Below, piece by piece: positions 19,953-27,691 of a stretch of 64,000 nucleotides of DNA. How positions within the stretch are numbered: position 1 is the stretch's first letter; each line of letters opens with the position of its first letter. Position numbers and translations under genes: made by a program. The notes beneath the pieces are model-generated. The model was given only the letters and a program-made list of their open reading frames with translations. It did not search any database and was not told the DNA's origin. The stretch is from Prado023 sp964418695. Its GTDB lineage: Bacteria > Actinomycetota > Actinomycetes > S36-B12 > CAIYMF01. Location of the stretch: positions 195,525 to 259,524 of the forward strand of contig CAYQMN010000002.1 in the NCBI GenBank assembly GCA_964418695.1. The letters run 5' to 3'.

Positions 19953-21277
19953 CACCTTCCTTCGGCTGCTTCCTTGAAGCCGGGGATCCACTCCTCGAGC
20001 TCGGTGCGCATGGCCACGTGGGCGTCGAGCTGGCAGAGGACCCCGACCCCGCCCAGCCACACGCGGTGGATCAGCAGGTACGACGGCGGCAGGATGATGC
20101 GCACGCCGGTCGTGAAGTCCGAGCTGCGCGGGTTGTTCAGCCGGGTGAACTGCGCCCGCAGCCAGGCGCGCGAGTAGTGGAAGACGTCCACGCGCGCGGG
20201 GTCGACCAGTGGGTCCAGGAACGCCAGCAGGTCCGCGGGATCGATGTCGGTCTCCGACTTGAGGAACCCCTCGTCACGCAAGCCGGCGAGCACCGCGTTG
20301 CCGTCGCCGGTCAGCGCACGGCCCAGCAGGGTGCCGATCGCCGGGGGCAGCCCACCGGGCAGATGGGCGACCGCTCCGAAGTCCAGCACCGCGAACCGGC
20401 CGTCGGGCGCGATCCGGAAGTTGCCCGGATGCGGGTCGGCGTGCAGCAGCCTGGCCCGCGCCGGCCCGGACAGCAGGAACCGCTGATAGAGCTGGCCGGC
20501 CCGGTCCCGCTCCTCGGGCGTGCCGTCGACGATGATCCGGGAGAGCGGGGTGCCCTCCTGCCAGGTCGAGACGATCGCGGTCGGGCCGCTGGCCAGCACG
20601 CCGGGGATCACGAACTCGGGGTCGTCGCGGTAGGCGGTGGCGAATCGCTTCTGCGAAGCCGCCTCCCGGGTGTAGTCCAACTCCTCGCTGACCCGCGCGG
20701 TCAGCTCGTCGAGCAGCGGCTTGGCGTCCACGCCGGGCATCCACGACGTCATCAGCCGGGCCAGCCGCGACAGGGTGCGCAGGTCGGCCATGAGCGCCTT
20801 GTCCGCGCCCGGGTACTGCACCTTGACGGCGACCTCGCGCCCGTCGCGCCACACGCCGCGATGGACCTGGCCGATGCTGGCCGCCGCGGCCGGCTGGTCG
20901 TCGAACGAGGAGAACCGGCGTCGCCAGCGGGGGCCGAAGTTCGCGGCCAGGACGTCGTGCACCTGGCTGGCCGGCATCGCGGGCGCGGAGTCCTGCAGCT
21001 TGGTCAGCGTCGCCCGATACGGGCCGGCCATCTCCTCGGGCAGGGCGGCCTCGAAGATGCTCATCGCCTGGCCGAACTTCATCGCCCCGCCCTTGAGCTC
21101 GCCCAAGGTCCGGAAGACCTGCTCGGCGGTCCGGGCCTGCAGCTCGGCGGCGACCGCCTCCGCGGGCGCCCCGCCCAGGCGCCGGCCCATGCTCAGCGCC
21201 GCCCGGCCTGCGTGACCCAGCGGCACCGCCGCCATCCGGGCGCTGCGAGTCACGGCGTTCACCGGGATGTCGGGCAC
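19952..21277 (-). CDS. ABC1/UbiB (AarF)-family atypical kinase
   Basis: A 441-residue protein of the ABC1/UbiB family. The N-terminal KxGQ-type motif is KFGQAMSIFE, the Ala-rich loop is AAAASIGQVHRG, the catalytic segment is LLHADPHPGNF, and the metal-binding motif is VLDFGAVAHL. In other organisms the family supports coenzyme Q biosynthesis. Actinobacteria mostly use menaquinone, so the role here is open (inference: lipid or quinone homeostasis). The start is taken as GTG 21277, just before DIPVNAVTRSARMAAVP. The ribosome site is weak, so the true start may differ. Confidence 0.9.
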   Translation of the reverse strand: MPDIPVNAVTRSARMAAVPLGHAGRAALSMGRRLGGAPAEAVAAELQARTAEQVFRTLGELKGGAMKFGQAMSIFEAALPEEMAGPYRATLTKLQDSAPAMPASQVHDVLAANFGPRWRRRFSSFDDQPAAAASIGQVHRGVWRDGREVAVKVQYPGADKALMADLRTLSRLARLMTSWMPGVDAKPLLDELTARVSEELDYTREAASQKRFATAYRDDPEFVIPGVLASGPTAIVSTWQEGTPLSRIIVDGTPEERDRAGQLYQRFLLSGPARARLLHADPHPGNFRIAPDGRFAVLDFGAVAHLPGGLPPAIGTLLGRALTGDGNAVLAGLRDEGFLKSETDIDPADLLAFLDPLVDPARVDVFHYSRAWLRAQFTRLNNPRSSDFTTGVRIILPPSYLLIHRVWLGGVGVLCQLDAHVAMRTELEEWIPGFKEAAEGR

Positions 21278-21417
21278 GCACCCATTCTGCTGGGTGCCGG
21301 CGGCACCCGCCCGGCACCCCGGCGCCACCGAGCCCGCCGAGACGGCGAGGAGGGGCATCCCCGATGGGGAGCCCCTCCTCGCTCTGCCCGCGGGCGCGGG
21401 CTCATGTCTTCAGGGAA

Positions 21418-21576
21418 TCACTGGGCCTTGCCGAGGATCCGCGCGACCTTGGTGCCGCAGACCGGGCAGATGCCCTTGGCCATCCGACGGTTGTTGACTT
21501 CCTCAACCTGTCCGGTGAACTCGCGCTTGGCCTTGCACTTCACGCAGTAGGCCTCTCCGGTGTAGCTCTCGCTCAT
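21418..21576 (-). CDS. DUF5679-family small zinc-binding protein
   Basis: A 52-residue protein with two Cys pairs (YCVKCKAKREF and ICPVCGTKVARI) separated by about 24 residues, forming one zinc ribbon. This matches the DUF5679 family, widespread and highly conserved in actinobacteria and of unknown function. It has a strong ribosome site (GGAGGAAGC) directly before the ATG at 21576. It is a single gene between the kinase gene and the divergent enoyl-CoA hydratase. Confidence 0.9.
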   Translation of the reverse strand: MSESYTGEAYCVKCKAKREFTGQVEEVNNRRMAKGICPVCGTKVARILGKAQ

Positions 21577-21682
21577 GCTTCCTCCGTCGAAGGGGGCCGC
21601 ACTCGGTGACGGCGGCCCTGCGGAGCAGACAGTACTCCCGGACCGCCCCTGCGCACTCGAAGCCACCCCGTAGCCTTGCCGC

Positions 21683-22564
21683 ATGCCCCGCACTGCCTCT
21701 GATGGCTCCCCCCTGCCCGCTGCCTACGCCAGCCCCGACGGTGCTCACCGGGACCTCGACGTGCACGACTTCGACCCCCAGGCCGACCGCCTGGCGGTGC
21801 GCCGGGAGGGCGACGTCGTCGTGGTCGAGCTGGCCGACTCCGACCGGCGCAACATGATGGGCCTGGAGATGACCGCGGCCTGGACCCGGCTCATGGCGGC
21901 GCTCGCCCGGGACTCGTCGGTCAGGGCCCTGGTGCTGACCGGCCAGGGGACCGCGTTCAGCTCCGGCGGCAACACCTCGTGGATCGGCGCGGACTCCCAC
22001 CAGCCGGTGCCGGTGCTGCGCGAGCGGATGCTCTCCTACTACAGCGCGTGGCTGGCGATCCGTGACCTGCCGTTCCCGACGATCGCGGCGATCAACGGCC
22101 CGGCGGTCGGCGCCGGTGCGGCGCTGGCCCTGGCCTGCGACCTGCGCTGGGCCGGCGAGTCGGCGATGCTCTCGCTGCCGTTCCTGCGGATGGGCATGCA
22201 CCCGGGCATGCTCTCGACGCTGCTGCTCACCGAGGTGGGCGGCGTCGCGGTGGCCCGCGACCTGCTGTTCACCGGGCGCCGGGTGGGCGCCCCGGAGCTG
22301 CTCGCGCTGGGACTGGTCAGCCGCGTGGTGCCCGACGAGCAGCTCGCCGAGGTCGCCGCCGAGGGCGCCGCCCAGATCGCGGCGGGCGCCCCGTCCGCGG
22401 TGCGGCTGACCAAGGTGGCGCTGCGCGGCGCCGGTCCGCACGACTGGGAGGCGGCGACGCAGTGGGAGGGTCTTGCACAGGCGGTGACCCTGGCCTCGGA
22501 GGACCTCGCCGAGGGTCTCGCGGCGCTGCGCGAGAAGCGGCCCGCGAGATTCACCGGACGCTGA
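21683..22564 (+). CDS. Enoyl-CoA hydratase/isomerase-family protein
   Basis: A 293-residue crotonase-fold protein. Oxyanion-hole elements are visible: GTAFSSGGNTSWIG (first loop) and AINGPAVGAGAALALACDLRWAG (second loop). The usual hydratase Glu pair is not clearly present (RMGMHPGMLSTLLLTEVGG in the catalytic loop), so it may be an isomerase or another crotonase-superfamily reaction on an acyl-CoA. The first ~35 residues precede the fold. A single gene, probably with its own promoter in the 106-bp divergent gap. Confidence 0.88.
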   Translation: MPRTASDGSPLPAAYASPDGAHRDLDVHDFDPQADRLAVRREGDVVVVELADSDRRNMMGLEMTAAWTRLMAALARDSSVRALVLTGQGTAFSSGGNTSWIGADSHQPVPVLRERMLSYYSAWLAIRDLPFPTIAAINGPAVGAGAALALACDLRWAGESAMLSLPFLRMGMHPGMLSTLLLTEVGGVAVARDLLFTGRRVGAPELLALGLVSRVVPDEQLAEVAAEGAAQIAAGAPSAVRLTKVALRGAGPHDWEAATQWEGLAQAVTLASEDLAEGLAALREKRPARFTGR

Positions 22565-22621
22565 GATCGCCCATGCCATCGGCTGTCACGCATTCATCGG
22601 CGTGTCGCGGGTCACTTTCTT

Positions 22622-22760
22622 CTCTCCACATGGGCTCGCGGCGTCGTGACTGGTCAGAGCCTTGTTAGTGGCGACTCTCCCGGCGTCATCCACACGATTC
22701 CCACGACACATCCACAGACTGGCGGCCGGTCTTCCCCAAGTTCTCCACATCTCGTCCACA
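22622..22760 (+). other. Cluster of five DnaA-box-like TCCACA motifs
   Basis: Five same-strand 9-mers end in TCCACA: 22622-22630 CTCTCCACA, 22686-22694 TCATCCACA, 22708-22716 ACATCCACA, 22741-22749 TTCTCCACA and 22752-22760 TCGTCCACA. Two match the TTATCCACA consensus at 8 of 9 positions and one matches the actinobacterial TTGTCCACA form at 8 of 9. Five in 139 bp within a non-coding, locally less GC-rich stretch is far from a chance spacing. The neighbours (enoyl-CoA hydratase, Nudix) are not typical oriC genes, so this is more likely a DnaA-binding regulatory or titration locus (inference). Confidence 0.5.
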
Positions 22761-22778
22761 GGGCGTTCTCCGCAACTC

Positions 22779-22807
22779 TTGACGCCGGGCGGGCGGCTGC
22801 CTACTTT
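22779..22807 (+). promoter_or_regulatory. Sigma-70-type promoter in the gap
   Basis: A -35 TTGACG at 22779-22784 and a -10 TACTTT at 22802-22807 are separated by exactly 17 bp. Transcription would start near 22813-22815 and read into a large hairpin, with no credible open frame behind it. The nearest DnaA-like box ends 18 bp upstream of the -35. Confidence 0.55.
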
Positions 22808-22812
22808 CCGGA

Positions 22813-23078
22813 TCTGAAGGAACCCCCGGAGATAACGGGTGCGAGAGGGGCCAGCCCCGCGCATCGCGCGCCTCCGGGGGTTCTGATCGTCCGGGGCTGG
22901 TTCGGTCGGGTTCGAGCGTGCGCGGAGTCCGATCGTCCGGGGGCGTGCGCCGCCCGACTCGGGGGCCGACGCTCAGGTTGAGACCGTCGCCGCTCTTCGG
23001 GGAAGCCGTGGGGGTCGCGACTCACACGGGCAGGAGTGCCGCGCTGGCGACCGCGCCCGTCGGAGGGAGTGCGCCGAC
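22813..23078 (+). ncRNA. Candidate structured non-coding RNA
   Basis: Downstream of the promoter, GAACCCCCGGAG (22820-22831) pairs perfectly with CTCCGGGGGTTC (22872-22883) around a 40-nt loop that can itself fold (GGGGC with GCCCC). A further pair of GATCGTCCGGGG copies lies at about 22884 and 22931. No gene runs on the plus strand here; the next gene ends at 23079 on the other strand. The 3' end is unknown. I do not recognise a known RNA family: there is no SRP GGAAGCAGCC, RNase P or tmRNA hallmark. The call rests on promoter plus structure only. Confidence 0.35.
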
Positions 23079-23795
23079 CTAGCGGCAGCGCAGGACCGCC
23101 GCCTCGACCAAGCGGATCAGCGCCGGATCTGGGTCGGGCAGGCGGTCCACCGGGAACCACGCGAGGTCCAGCGACTCGTCGCTGCGGGTCGGCTCGGCAC
23201 CGGCCGGGGCGTGGGCGAGGAAGGTCACGTCGAAGTGCACGCTCGGCGTGCGCCGTCCGACGCTGTCGCGGCACGAGACGGGGTGCCGGTCCAGGCCCAG
23301 CGGGTCGGGGTCCAGGGTGAGCCCGTCGATCCCCGACTCCTCGCCCGCCTCGCGCAGCGCGGCGACCCGCAACCCAGGCTCGCCGGGCTCTACGTGGCCG
23401 CCCAGCTGGATCCAGGCCCCGACGAGCGGATGCAGCGTGAGCAGCACCCGCTCGGCGCCGGCGTCCAGCAGGACCGTGCTGGCGGTCAGGTGTCCCGCCC
23501 GGTTGTCCCGGTCGAAGGCCGCGGCCCCGTGCTCGTCCACGTGGGTGACGACCTGGCCACGGACGAGCCCCTGGTCCGGGTCGGGCGCCGGCCACCCCGC
23601 CAGCAGCGCGCGGGACGGGGCGAGGGCGACCGCGTAGGGGCTGTCGCTCGACCCGTCGAGGGACGCCGGCGCCGCGGGGCCTGCGCCGCCGGTTCCTGCA
23701 CTGCCGGTTCCTGCGCCGCCGGTGTACGCCTTGCCGGTTCCCGCGCCGCCGGTGTACGCGCTGCCGCCAGCCGGGTGGGGCCTGGGGTCAGGCAC
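23079..23795 (-). CDS. Nudix hydrolase
   Basis: About 238 residues. The Nudix box is GHVEPGEPGLRVAALREAGEESG, with one residue more than the textbook spacing between the first Glu and the Arg-Glu pair. The following HPVSCRDSVGRRTPSVHFDV segment is typical of a large actinobacterial Nudix subgroup. The substrate cannot be inferred. The first ~45 residues are a low-complexity run of Thr-Gly-Gly-Ala-Gly repeats. The GTG at 23795 overlaps the end of the upstream metalloprotease-family gene by 8 bp; a later start after the repeat is possible. Confidence 0.85.
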   Translation of the reverse strand: MPDPRPHPAGGSAYTGGAGTGKAYTGGAGTGSAGTGGAGPAAPASLDGSSDSPYAVALAPSRALLAGWPAPDPDQGLVRGQVVTHVDEHGAAAFDRDNRAGHLTASTVLLDAGAERVLLTLHPLVGAWIQLGGHVEPGEPGLRVAALREAGEESGIDGLTLDPDPLGLDRHPVSCRDSVGRRTPSVHFDVTFLAHAPAGAEPTRSDESLDLAWFPVDRLPDPDPALIRLVEAAVLRCR

Positions 23796-25251
23796 GGGGC
23801 TGATCCGGGCCGTCCTCCTCGGGCGCCTGGGCACCGGCGTCGGGGCCGGCGTCCACGCTCGGCGCGTCGGCGTCGCTTGCCCCGGCCGCCTCGCTGTCCG
23901 TCCCCTCGCTCGCCGCGGTCGCCTCGCCGACGCTCTCCACCGCCGCCGTGAGCGCGTTGAGGTCGGCGTCGGTGATCGACGAGCCGGAGACGAACCCGGC
24001 CGGGTCGTCCAGGTCGCCCGGCCCCGGCAGCAGGTCGGGGTGCTCCCAGACCGCGTCGCGCCCCTCGATCCCACGGACCCGCTCCAGCTCGGCCCACAAG
24101 GCCGCCGCCTCGCGCAGCCGGCGCGGCCGCAGCTCCAGGCCCACGAGGTTGGCGAACGTCTTCTCGGCCGGTCCGCCGGCGGCGCGGCGCCGGCGGACGG
24201 CCTCCTGCAACCGGGCCGCGGAGGTCAGCCGGTCGCCGACCGCGGCGGTCACCACATGGTCGACCCAGCCCTCGACCAGCGCCAGCAGGGTCTCCAGGCG
24301 GGCCAGGGCCGCCTTCTGCTGCGGGGTGTCCTCGGGCACCAGCACACCCGAGGAGAGGATCTCCTGGATGGCGGCGGGGTTGGACATGTCCACGCCCTCG
24401 AGCGCGCGCTCCATGGCCGAGGCGTCCAGGCCGATGCCGCGGGCGTACTCCGCTACGGCGCCGGTCAGCGTCGGGCCCAGCCAGACCACCTGCGCGAGCA
24501 GGCGCTGGTGGGCGACCTCGCGCAGCGCCAGGTACAGCTGGATGTCGGCCGGCTCGATCTCCAGGCCCGCGGCGAACGCGGCCACGTTCTCCGGGATCAG
24601 GGTCGGGACCCCGTCCGGGGTCAGCGGCAGACCGACGTCACCGGCGCCGAGCACCTCGCCGGCCAGCGCGGCCAGCCCCTGGCCGGCCTGCATCGAGAAC
24701 ATGGAGGCCCCGAGCTGCTTGGCCATCCCCATGAGCGGGGCCAGCATCTGGGTGAGCTCCGGGGGGATCTCGGCAGGCAGCATGGCCCGCAGCTCCTCGG
24801 GCAGCCCCTGGCTCAGGTCGGCCGTGTCGGGCAGCAGCCCGGACATCGAGCCCTGCACCTGCTCGGCGATCGGGTCGATGATCTGCTGCCACGCCGGCAG
24901 CGTGGCCAGCAGCCACTCGGTGCGGCTCCAGGCGCGCGCGCCGGTGCCGCTCGCGGGCAGGGTGGTGGCAGCGCTGACCCACAGCTCGGCCAGTCGGACC
25001 GACTCCTCGACGGCTCGGCGCTGGGCGTCGCTGACGACGGGGTCGCCCTGGCTGGCGATCACCTGCCGGGCCAGGTCGCGCGCGGCGTTCCAGTTCACCG
25101 GGCCCTGGCTCGGATTGGTGCCCATCCCTTGGAGCATCGCGCCCAGCTGGGACAGGGCCGCCCCCAGGTCGCCGATCTGGAAGGGGTCCTGACCCGAGCC
25201 GCCCGGCTGGGAGTCGTCGGGTGGCTGGAAGCCGAAGGGGAAGTTGCTCAT
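23788..25251 (-). CDS. Zinc-dependent metalloprotease-family (putative hydrolase) protein
   Basis: A 487-residue protein of the actinobacterial family annotated as zinc-dependent metalloprotease or coenzyme F420 biosynthesis-associated protein. It has WSRTEWLLATLPAWQQIIDPI, a central LALREVAHQRLLAQVVW helix at about 241-257, and a late VEGWVDHVV motif. The REVAHQR segment occupies the place of an HExxH-like motif but lacks the first His, so proteolysis is doubtful from sequence alone. The C-terminal 60 residues are acidic and of low complexity. The ATG at 25251 follows AAAGGCAG. It diverges from the small membrane protein gene, with a tandem repeat in between. Confidence 0.85.
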   Translation of the reverse strand: MSNFPFGFQPPDDSQPGGSGQDPFQIGDLGAALSQLGAMLQGMGTNPSQGPVNWNAARDLARQVIASQGDPVVSDAQRRAVEESVRLAELWVSAATTLPASGTGARAWSRTEWLLATLPAWQQIIDPIAEQVQGSMSGLLPDTADLSQGLPEELRAMLPAEIPPELTQMLAPLMGMAKQLGASMFSMQAGQGLAALAGEVLGAGDVGLPLTPDGVPTLIPENVAAFAAGLEIEPADIQLYLALREVAHQRLLAQVVWLGPTLTGAVAEYARGIGLDASAMERALEGVDMSNPAAIQEILSSGVLVPEDTPQQKAALARLETLLALVEGWVDHVVTAAVGDRLTSAARLQEAVRRRRAAGGPAEKTFANLVGLELRPRRLREAAALWAELERVRGIEGRDAVWEHPDLLPGPGDLDDPAGFVSGSSITDADLNALTAAVESVGEATAASEGTDSEAAGASDADAPSVDAGPDAGAQAPEEDGPDQPRA

Positions 25252-25405
25252 GTCGCAGCTGCCTTTCAGGTCGGGACGCCGCAGGTTCAAGGGTAGGCGC
25301 GTCGGCGCCCTGGGGCCGCCTCGATGCCGGCGTGGCCCCCGTGGCGCGGGCCACGTTCCCGGCGGTGGCGGCGGGTGGCCCGGCACGGCGCGCTCGGGTG
25401 AGCGG

Positions 25406-25530
25406 CAACGTGCCGGCAACGTCCAGCCGGGGTGCGCGGCGACGTGCCGGCAACGTCCAGCCGGGGTGCGCGGCAACGCGCCGGCAACGCCCAGCCGGGG
25501 TGCACGGCGACTCCCGGCCCGGGTGCATGG
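25406..25530. repeat. 34-bp minisatellite, three full copies plus a degenerate one
   Basis: Copies at 25406-25439, 25440-25473 and 25474-25507 share the unit core GGCAACGTCCAGCCGGGGTG with one to four substitutions. A shortened, diverged fourth copy runs 25508-25530. The array fills the divergent gap between the metalloprotease-family gene and the 61-residue membrane protein gene. There are no unique spacers, so it is not a CRISPR array. Confidence 0.9.
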
Positions 25531-25577
25531 CAACGTGTATAGGCTCGCGCCCGGTCGGAACAGGTGAGGAGGGGGCC

Positions 25578-25763
25578 GTGATCTGGTGGCTCATCCCGCT
25601 GGCGGTCACCCTCGCGGCCTGGGCCTGGACCCGCCGGCCCGGCGCCGGCCGGATGCGCGCGCGACCCCGGCCCGTCCCGGGCTCAGCGCAGGACGCCAAG
25701 GATCTCGCCCGGTTCGCCGACGCCCTCGAGCAGCCGATGCCCGGGGCTCAGGGGGTCCGGTGA
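25578..25763 (+). CDS. Small membrane protein
   Basis: A 61-residue protein starting MIWWLIPLAVTLAAWAWTRRP, one N-terminal membrane helix followed by a basic Arg/Pro-rich stretch and a short hydrophilic tail (DAKDLARFADALEQP). The GTG start has GAGGAGGGGG just before it. Its TGA overlaps the GTG of the PDZ protease gene (GTGA), so it is translationally coupled and may be a partner. I do not recognise a named family. Confidence 0.72.
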   Translation: MIWWLIPLAVTLAAWAWTRRPGAGRMRARPRPVPGSAQDAKDLARFADALEQPMPGAQGVR

Positions 25764-27052
25764 GTGCCGATCCTCCCGAGGTGTCGGGCGCCTCCGACCC
25801 GGCCGACCCCACCCTCGACCCGAGCGGCCCCAGCCCCGACCCGGACCTTGCGGAGGCCGACCCCGCCCCCGACCCGGACGGCCCCGGGAGGCGGCCCGGC
25901 GCGTTCAGCCGGGGCTGGCGCGCCCTGCTGGGCCTGGACGCCCCCCGGGATCCTCGCGAGCGCACCCGGCAGCGGGCGATCGTGCGGGGGGTGGTCGCCG
26001 CCACCGTCCTGATCGTCGGGGCGTCGTTCGTGCGGCTGCCCCTGCTCGTGCTCAGCCCCGGCCCGACCTACAACACCATCGGCGAGGTCGACGGGACCCC
26101 GATGATCGTCATCACGGACACGACCACCTACCCGACCGAGGGCAACCTCGACATGCTGACCGTCTCCGAGCGCGGCGGCTCCTCCGGGGGAGTCCCGATC
26201 GGCGAGGCGCTGGCCGGCTGGCTGGCCCCGCACAGCAGCGTGGTGCCGCGGGAGAGCGTGTACGGCCCGGACGTCCCCAGACAGGAGATCCGCGAGCGCA
26301 ACGACCAGCTGTTCGCCGACTCGCAGTCCAACTCGGTGGCGGCCGCGATGAGGGAGCTCGACATCGCCGTGGTCGAGCTCGTGGTGGTGTCCGTCGTGGT
26401 GGGCGGCGGTCCGGCCGACGGGATCGTGCGGGCCGGCGACGAGATCCTCGCCGTGAACGGGACGAAGGTGACCAAGCCCGCGGACGTCGGCGCGCAGGTC
26501 CGCAAGGGCAATGTCGGCGACACCGTCGAGCTGGAGGTCGTGCGCACCGAGAAGCCCGGTGACGAGCCGACCACGCACACGCTCGAGGTGGTCGCCCAGG
26601 CCAACCCGCAGACTCCGCAGGGCGAGACGCCCGCCCCCTATCTGGGGATCGTGGTCGGGCTGACCTACGACGCGCCGTTCCCGATCGACTTCACGCTGGA
26701 GAACGTGGGCGGTCCCAGCGCCGGGATGATGTTCTCGCTGGCCATCGTCGACATGCTCACCCCCGGTCCGATCAACGGCGGCAAGCACGTCGCCGGGACC
26801 GGGGCGATCGACCCGGAGGGCAACGTGTCGCCCATCGGGGGCATCCAGCAGAAGCTCGTGGGTGCCCAGCGCGCGGGGGCGCAGCTGTTCCTGGCACCGG
26901 CCGCGAACTGCTCGGAGGTGGTCGGGCACGAGCCGGACGGCATGCGCGTGGTGGCGGTGGAGACGCTGCACGAGGCGCGCGCGGACGTCGAGGCGTGGGT
27001 CAAGGACCCGAATGCGCAGCTGCGCGGCTGTGCGGCGGTCCTCGCCGGCTGA
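25760..27052 (+). CDS. PDZ domain-containing Lon-like membrane protease (YlbL type)
   Basis: A 430-residue protein. A Pro/Asp-rich cytosolic N-terminus of about 60 residues is followed by one membrane helix (IVRGVVAATVLIVGASFVRL), an extracytoplasmic PDZ domain (VGGGPADGIVRAGDEILAVNG) and a Lon-type S16 protease domain. The catalytic dyad is visible as Ser320 in GGPSAGMM and Lys365 in IQQKLVGA, with the usual 45-residue spacing. This layout matches YlbL-like proteases implicated in envelope protein quality control. The start GTG overlaps the preceding stop. It sits in the familiar actinobacterial block with PPA1309 and UPF0182. Confidence 0.92.
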   Translation: MSADPPEVSGASDPADPTLDPSGPSPDPDLAEADPAPDPDGPGRRPGAFSRGWRALLGLDAPRDPRERTRQRAIVRGVVAATVLIVGASFVRLPLLVLSPGPTYNTIGEVDGTPMIVITDTTTYPTEGNLDMLTVSERGGSSGGVPIGEALAGWLAPHSSVVPRESVYGPDVPRQEIRERNDQLFADSQSNSVAAAMRELDIAVVELVVVSVVVGGGPADGIVRAGDEILAVNGTKVTKPADVGAQVRKGNVGDTVELEVVRTEKPGDEPTTHTLEVVAQANPQTPQGETPAPYLGIVVGLTYDAPFPIDFTLENVGGPSAGMMFSLAIVDMLTPGPINGGKHVAGTGAIDPEGNVSPIGGIQQKLVGAQRAGAQLFLAPAANCSEVVGHEPDGMRVVAVETLHEARADVEAWVKDPNAQLRGCAAVLAG

Positions 27053-27065
27053 GCGAAGCCCAGCG

Positions 27066-27572
27066 TCAGCGGAACGTCCCCAACAGCGCGTCGGACAGGT
27101 CCGGCACCAGGTCCGCCCCGGTGAGCACCGCCTCGTCGTCGTGCCCCCGGGCCCGCAGCGCGCACATGCTGGCCCCGCCGCGCAGCACGCCCACGACGAT
27201 CCGCATGTCCTGGGCGTCGGGGTGCTCGCGCGCGGCCCGGGCGGCCGCCAGGCTGGCCGCGACCTCCTCCTCGGCGTCCGGCGGCAGGACGATCCGCTCC
27301 ATCGACAGCACCGCACCGGCCACCTCCGCCGGCCACTCGATCCCGGAGAGGAAGACGTCCAGCGCCCGGTCGGCCGGGGTGGCGCCCTGCTCGAACGTGG
27401 TCAGCGCCGGGCCGTCGCGGTCCACGCCCAACTGCGCGGCCAGGCCGGGCTCGGCGCGGCGCAGGTGCTCGGTGGTGACCAGTGCGAAGAGCAGCGTCGG
27501 CTGGTCCCAGCCGTCGGCCTCCACATGCCGCTCGATGTCGAGCACCGCTTCGAGCAGGTCGCGTTCGTCCAT
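27066..27572 (-). CDS. PPA1309-family protein
   Basis: A 168-residue protein matching the PPA1309 family of actinobacteria: N-terminal LLEAVLDIERHVEADGWDQP, and later GIEWPAEVAGAVLSMERIVLPP and MRIVVGVLRGGASMCALR. Function unknown; it is predicted soluble and cytosolic with no catalytic motif I can identify. It is encoded on the minus strand between the PDZ protease and UPF0182 genes, a position conserved in the group. The ATG at 27572 is the only sensible start. Confidence 0.9.
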   Translation of the reverse strand: MDERDLLEAVLDIERHVEADGWDQPTLLFALVTTEHLRRAEPGLAAQLGVDRDGPALTTFEQGATPADRALDVFLSGIEWPAEVAGAVLSMERIVLPPDAEEEVAASLAAARAAREHPDAQDMRIVVGVLRGGASMCALRARGHDDEAVLTGADLVPDLSDALLGTFR

Positions 27573-27691
27573 GGCGTGATCCTCCCAGCCCGATCCTCCC
27601 AGCCCGATCCGGCTCGTGAAACCGCCGCCCGCCCGCCCGCGCCGGGGAAGGCGGTCCGGCGGATGTCCGAACGGCTTGTAGTTTGGAGCCC

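Noticed and set aside
22622..22760. Chromosomal origin oriC
   Set aside because: There are no dnaA, dnaN, recF, rpmH or parAB genes nearby; the boxes are too few for an actinobacterial origin.
22586..22864. A 92-codon minus-strand open frame in the DnaA-box gap
   Set aside because: Composition is random-looking, there is no ribosome site and it runs through the promoter and hairpin; I prefer non-coding.
22813..22890. SRP RNA, 6C RNA or a c-di-AMP riboswitch
   Set aside because: The invariant GGAAGCAGCC of SRP RNA is missing, the C runs do not fit two 6C loops, and no gene on the same strand follows for a riboswitch.
25406..25530. Possible CRISPR array
   Set aside because: Units are directly adjacent with no unique spacers and no cas genes are nearby.
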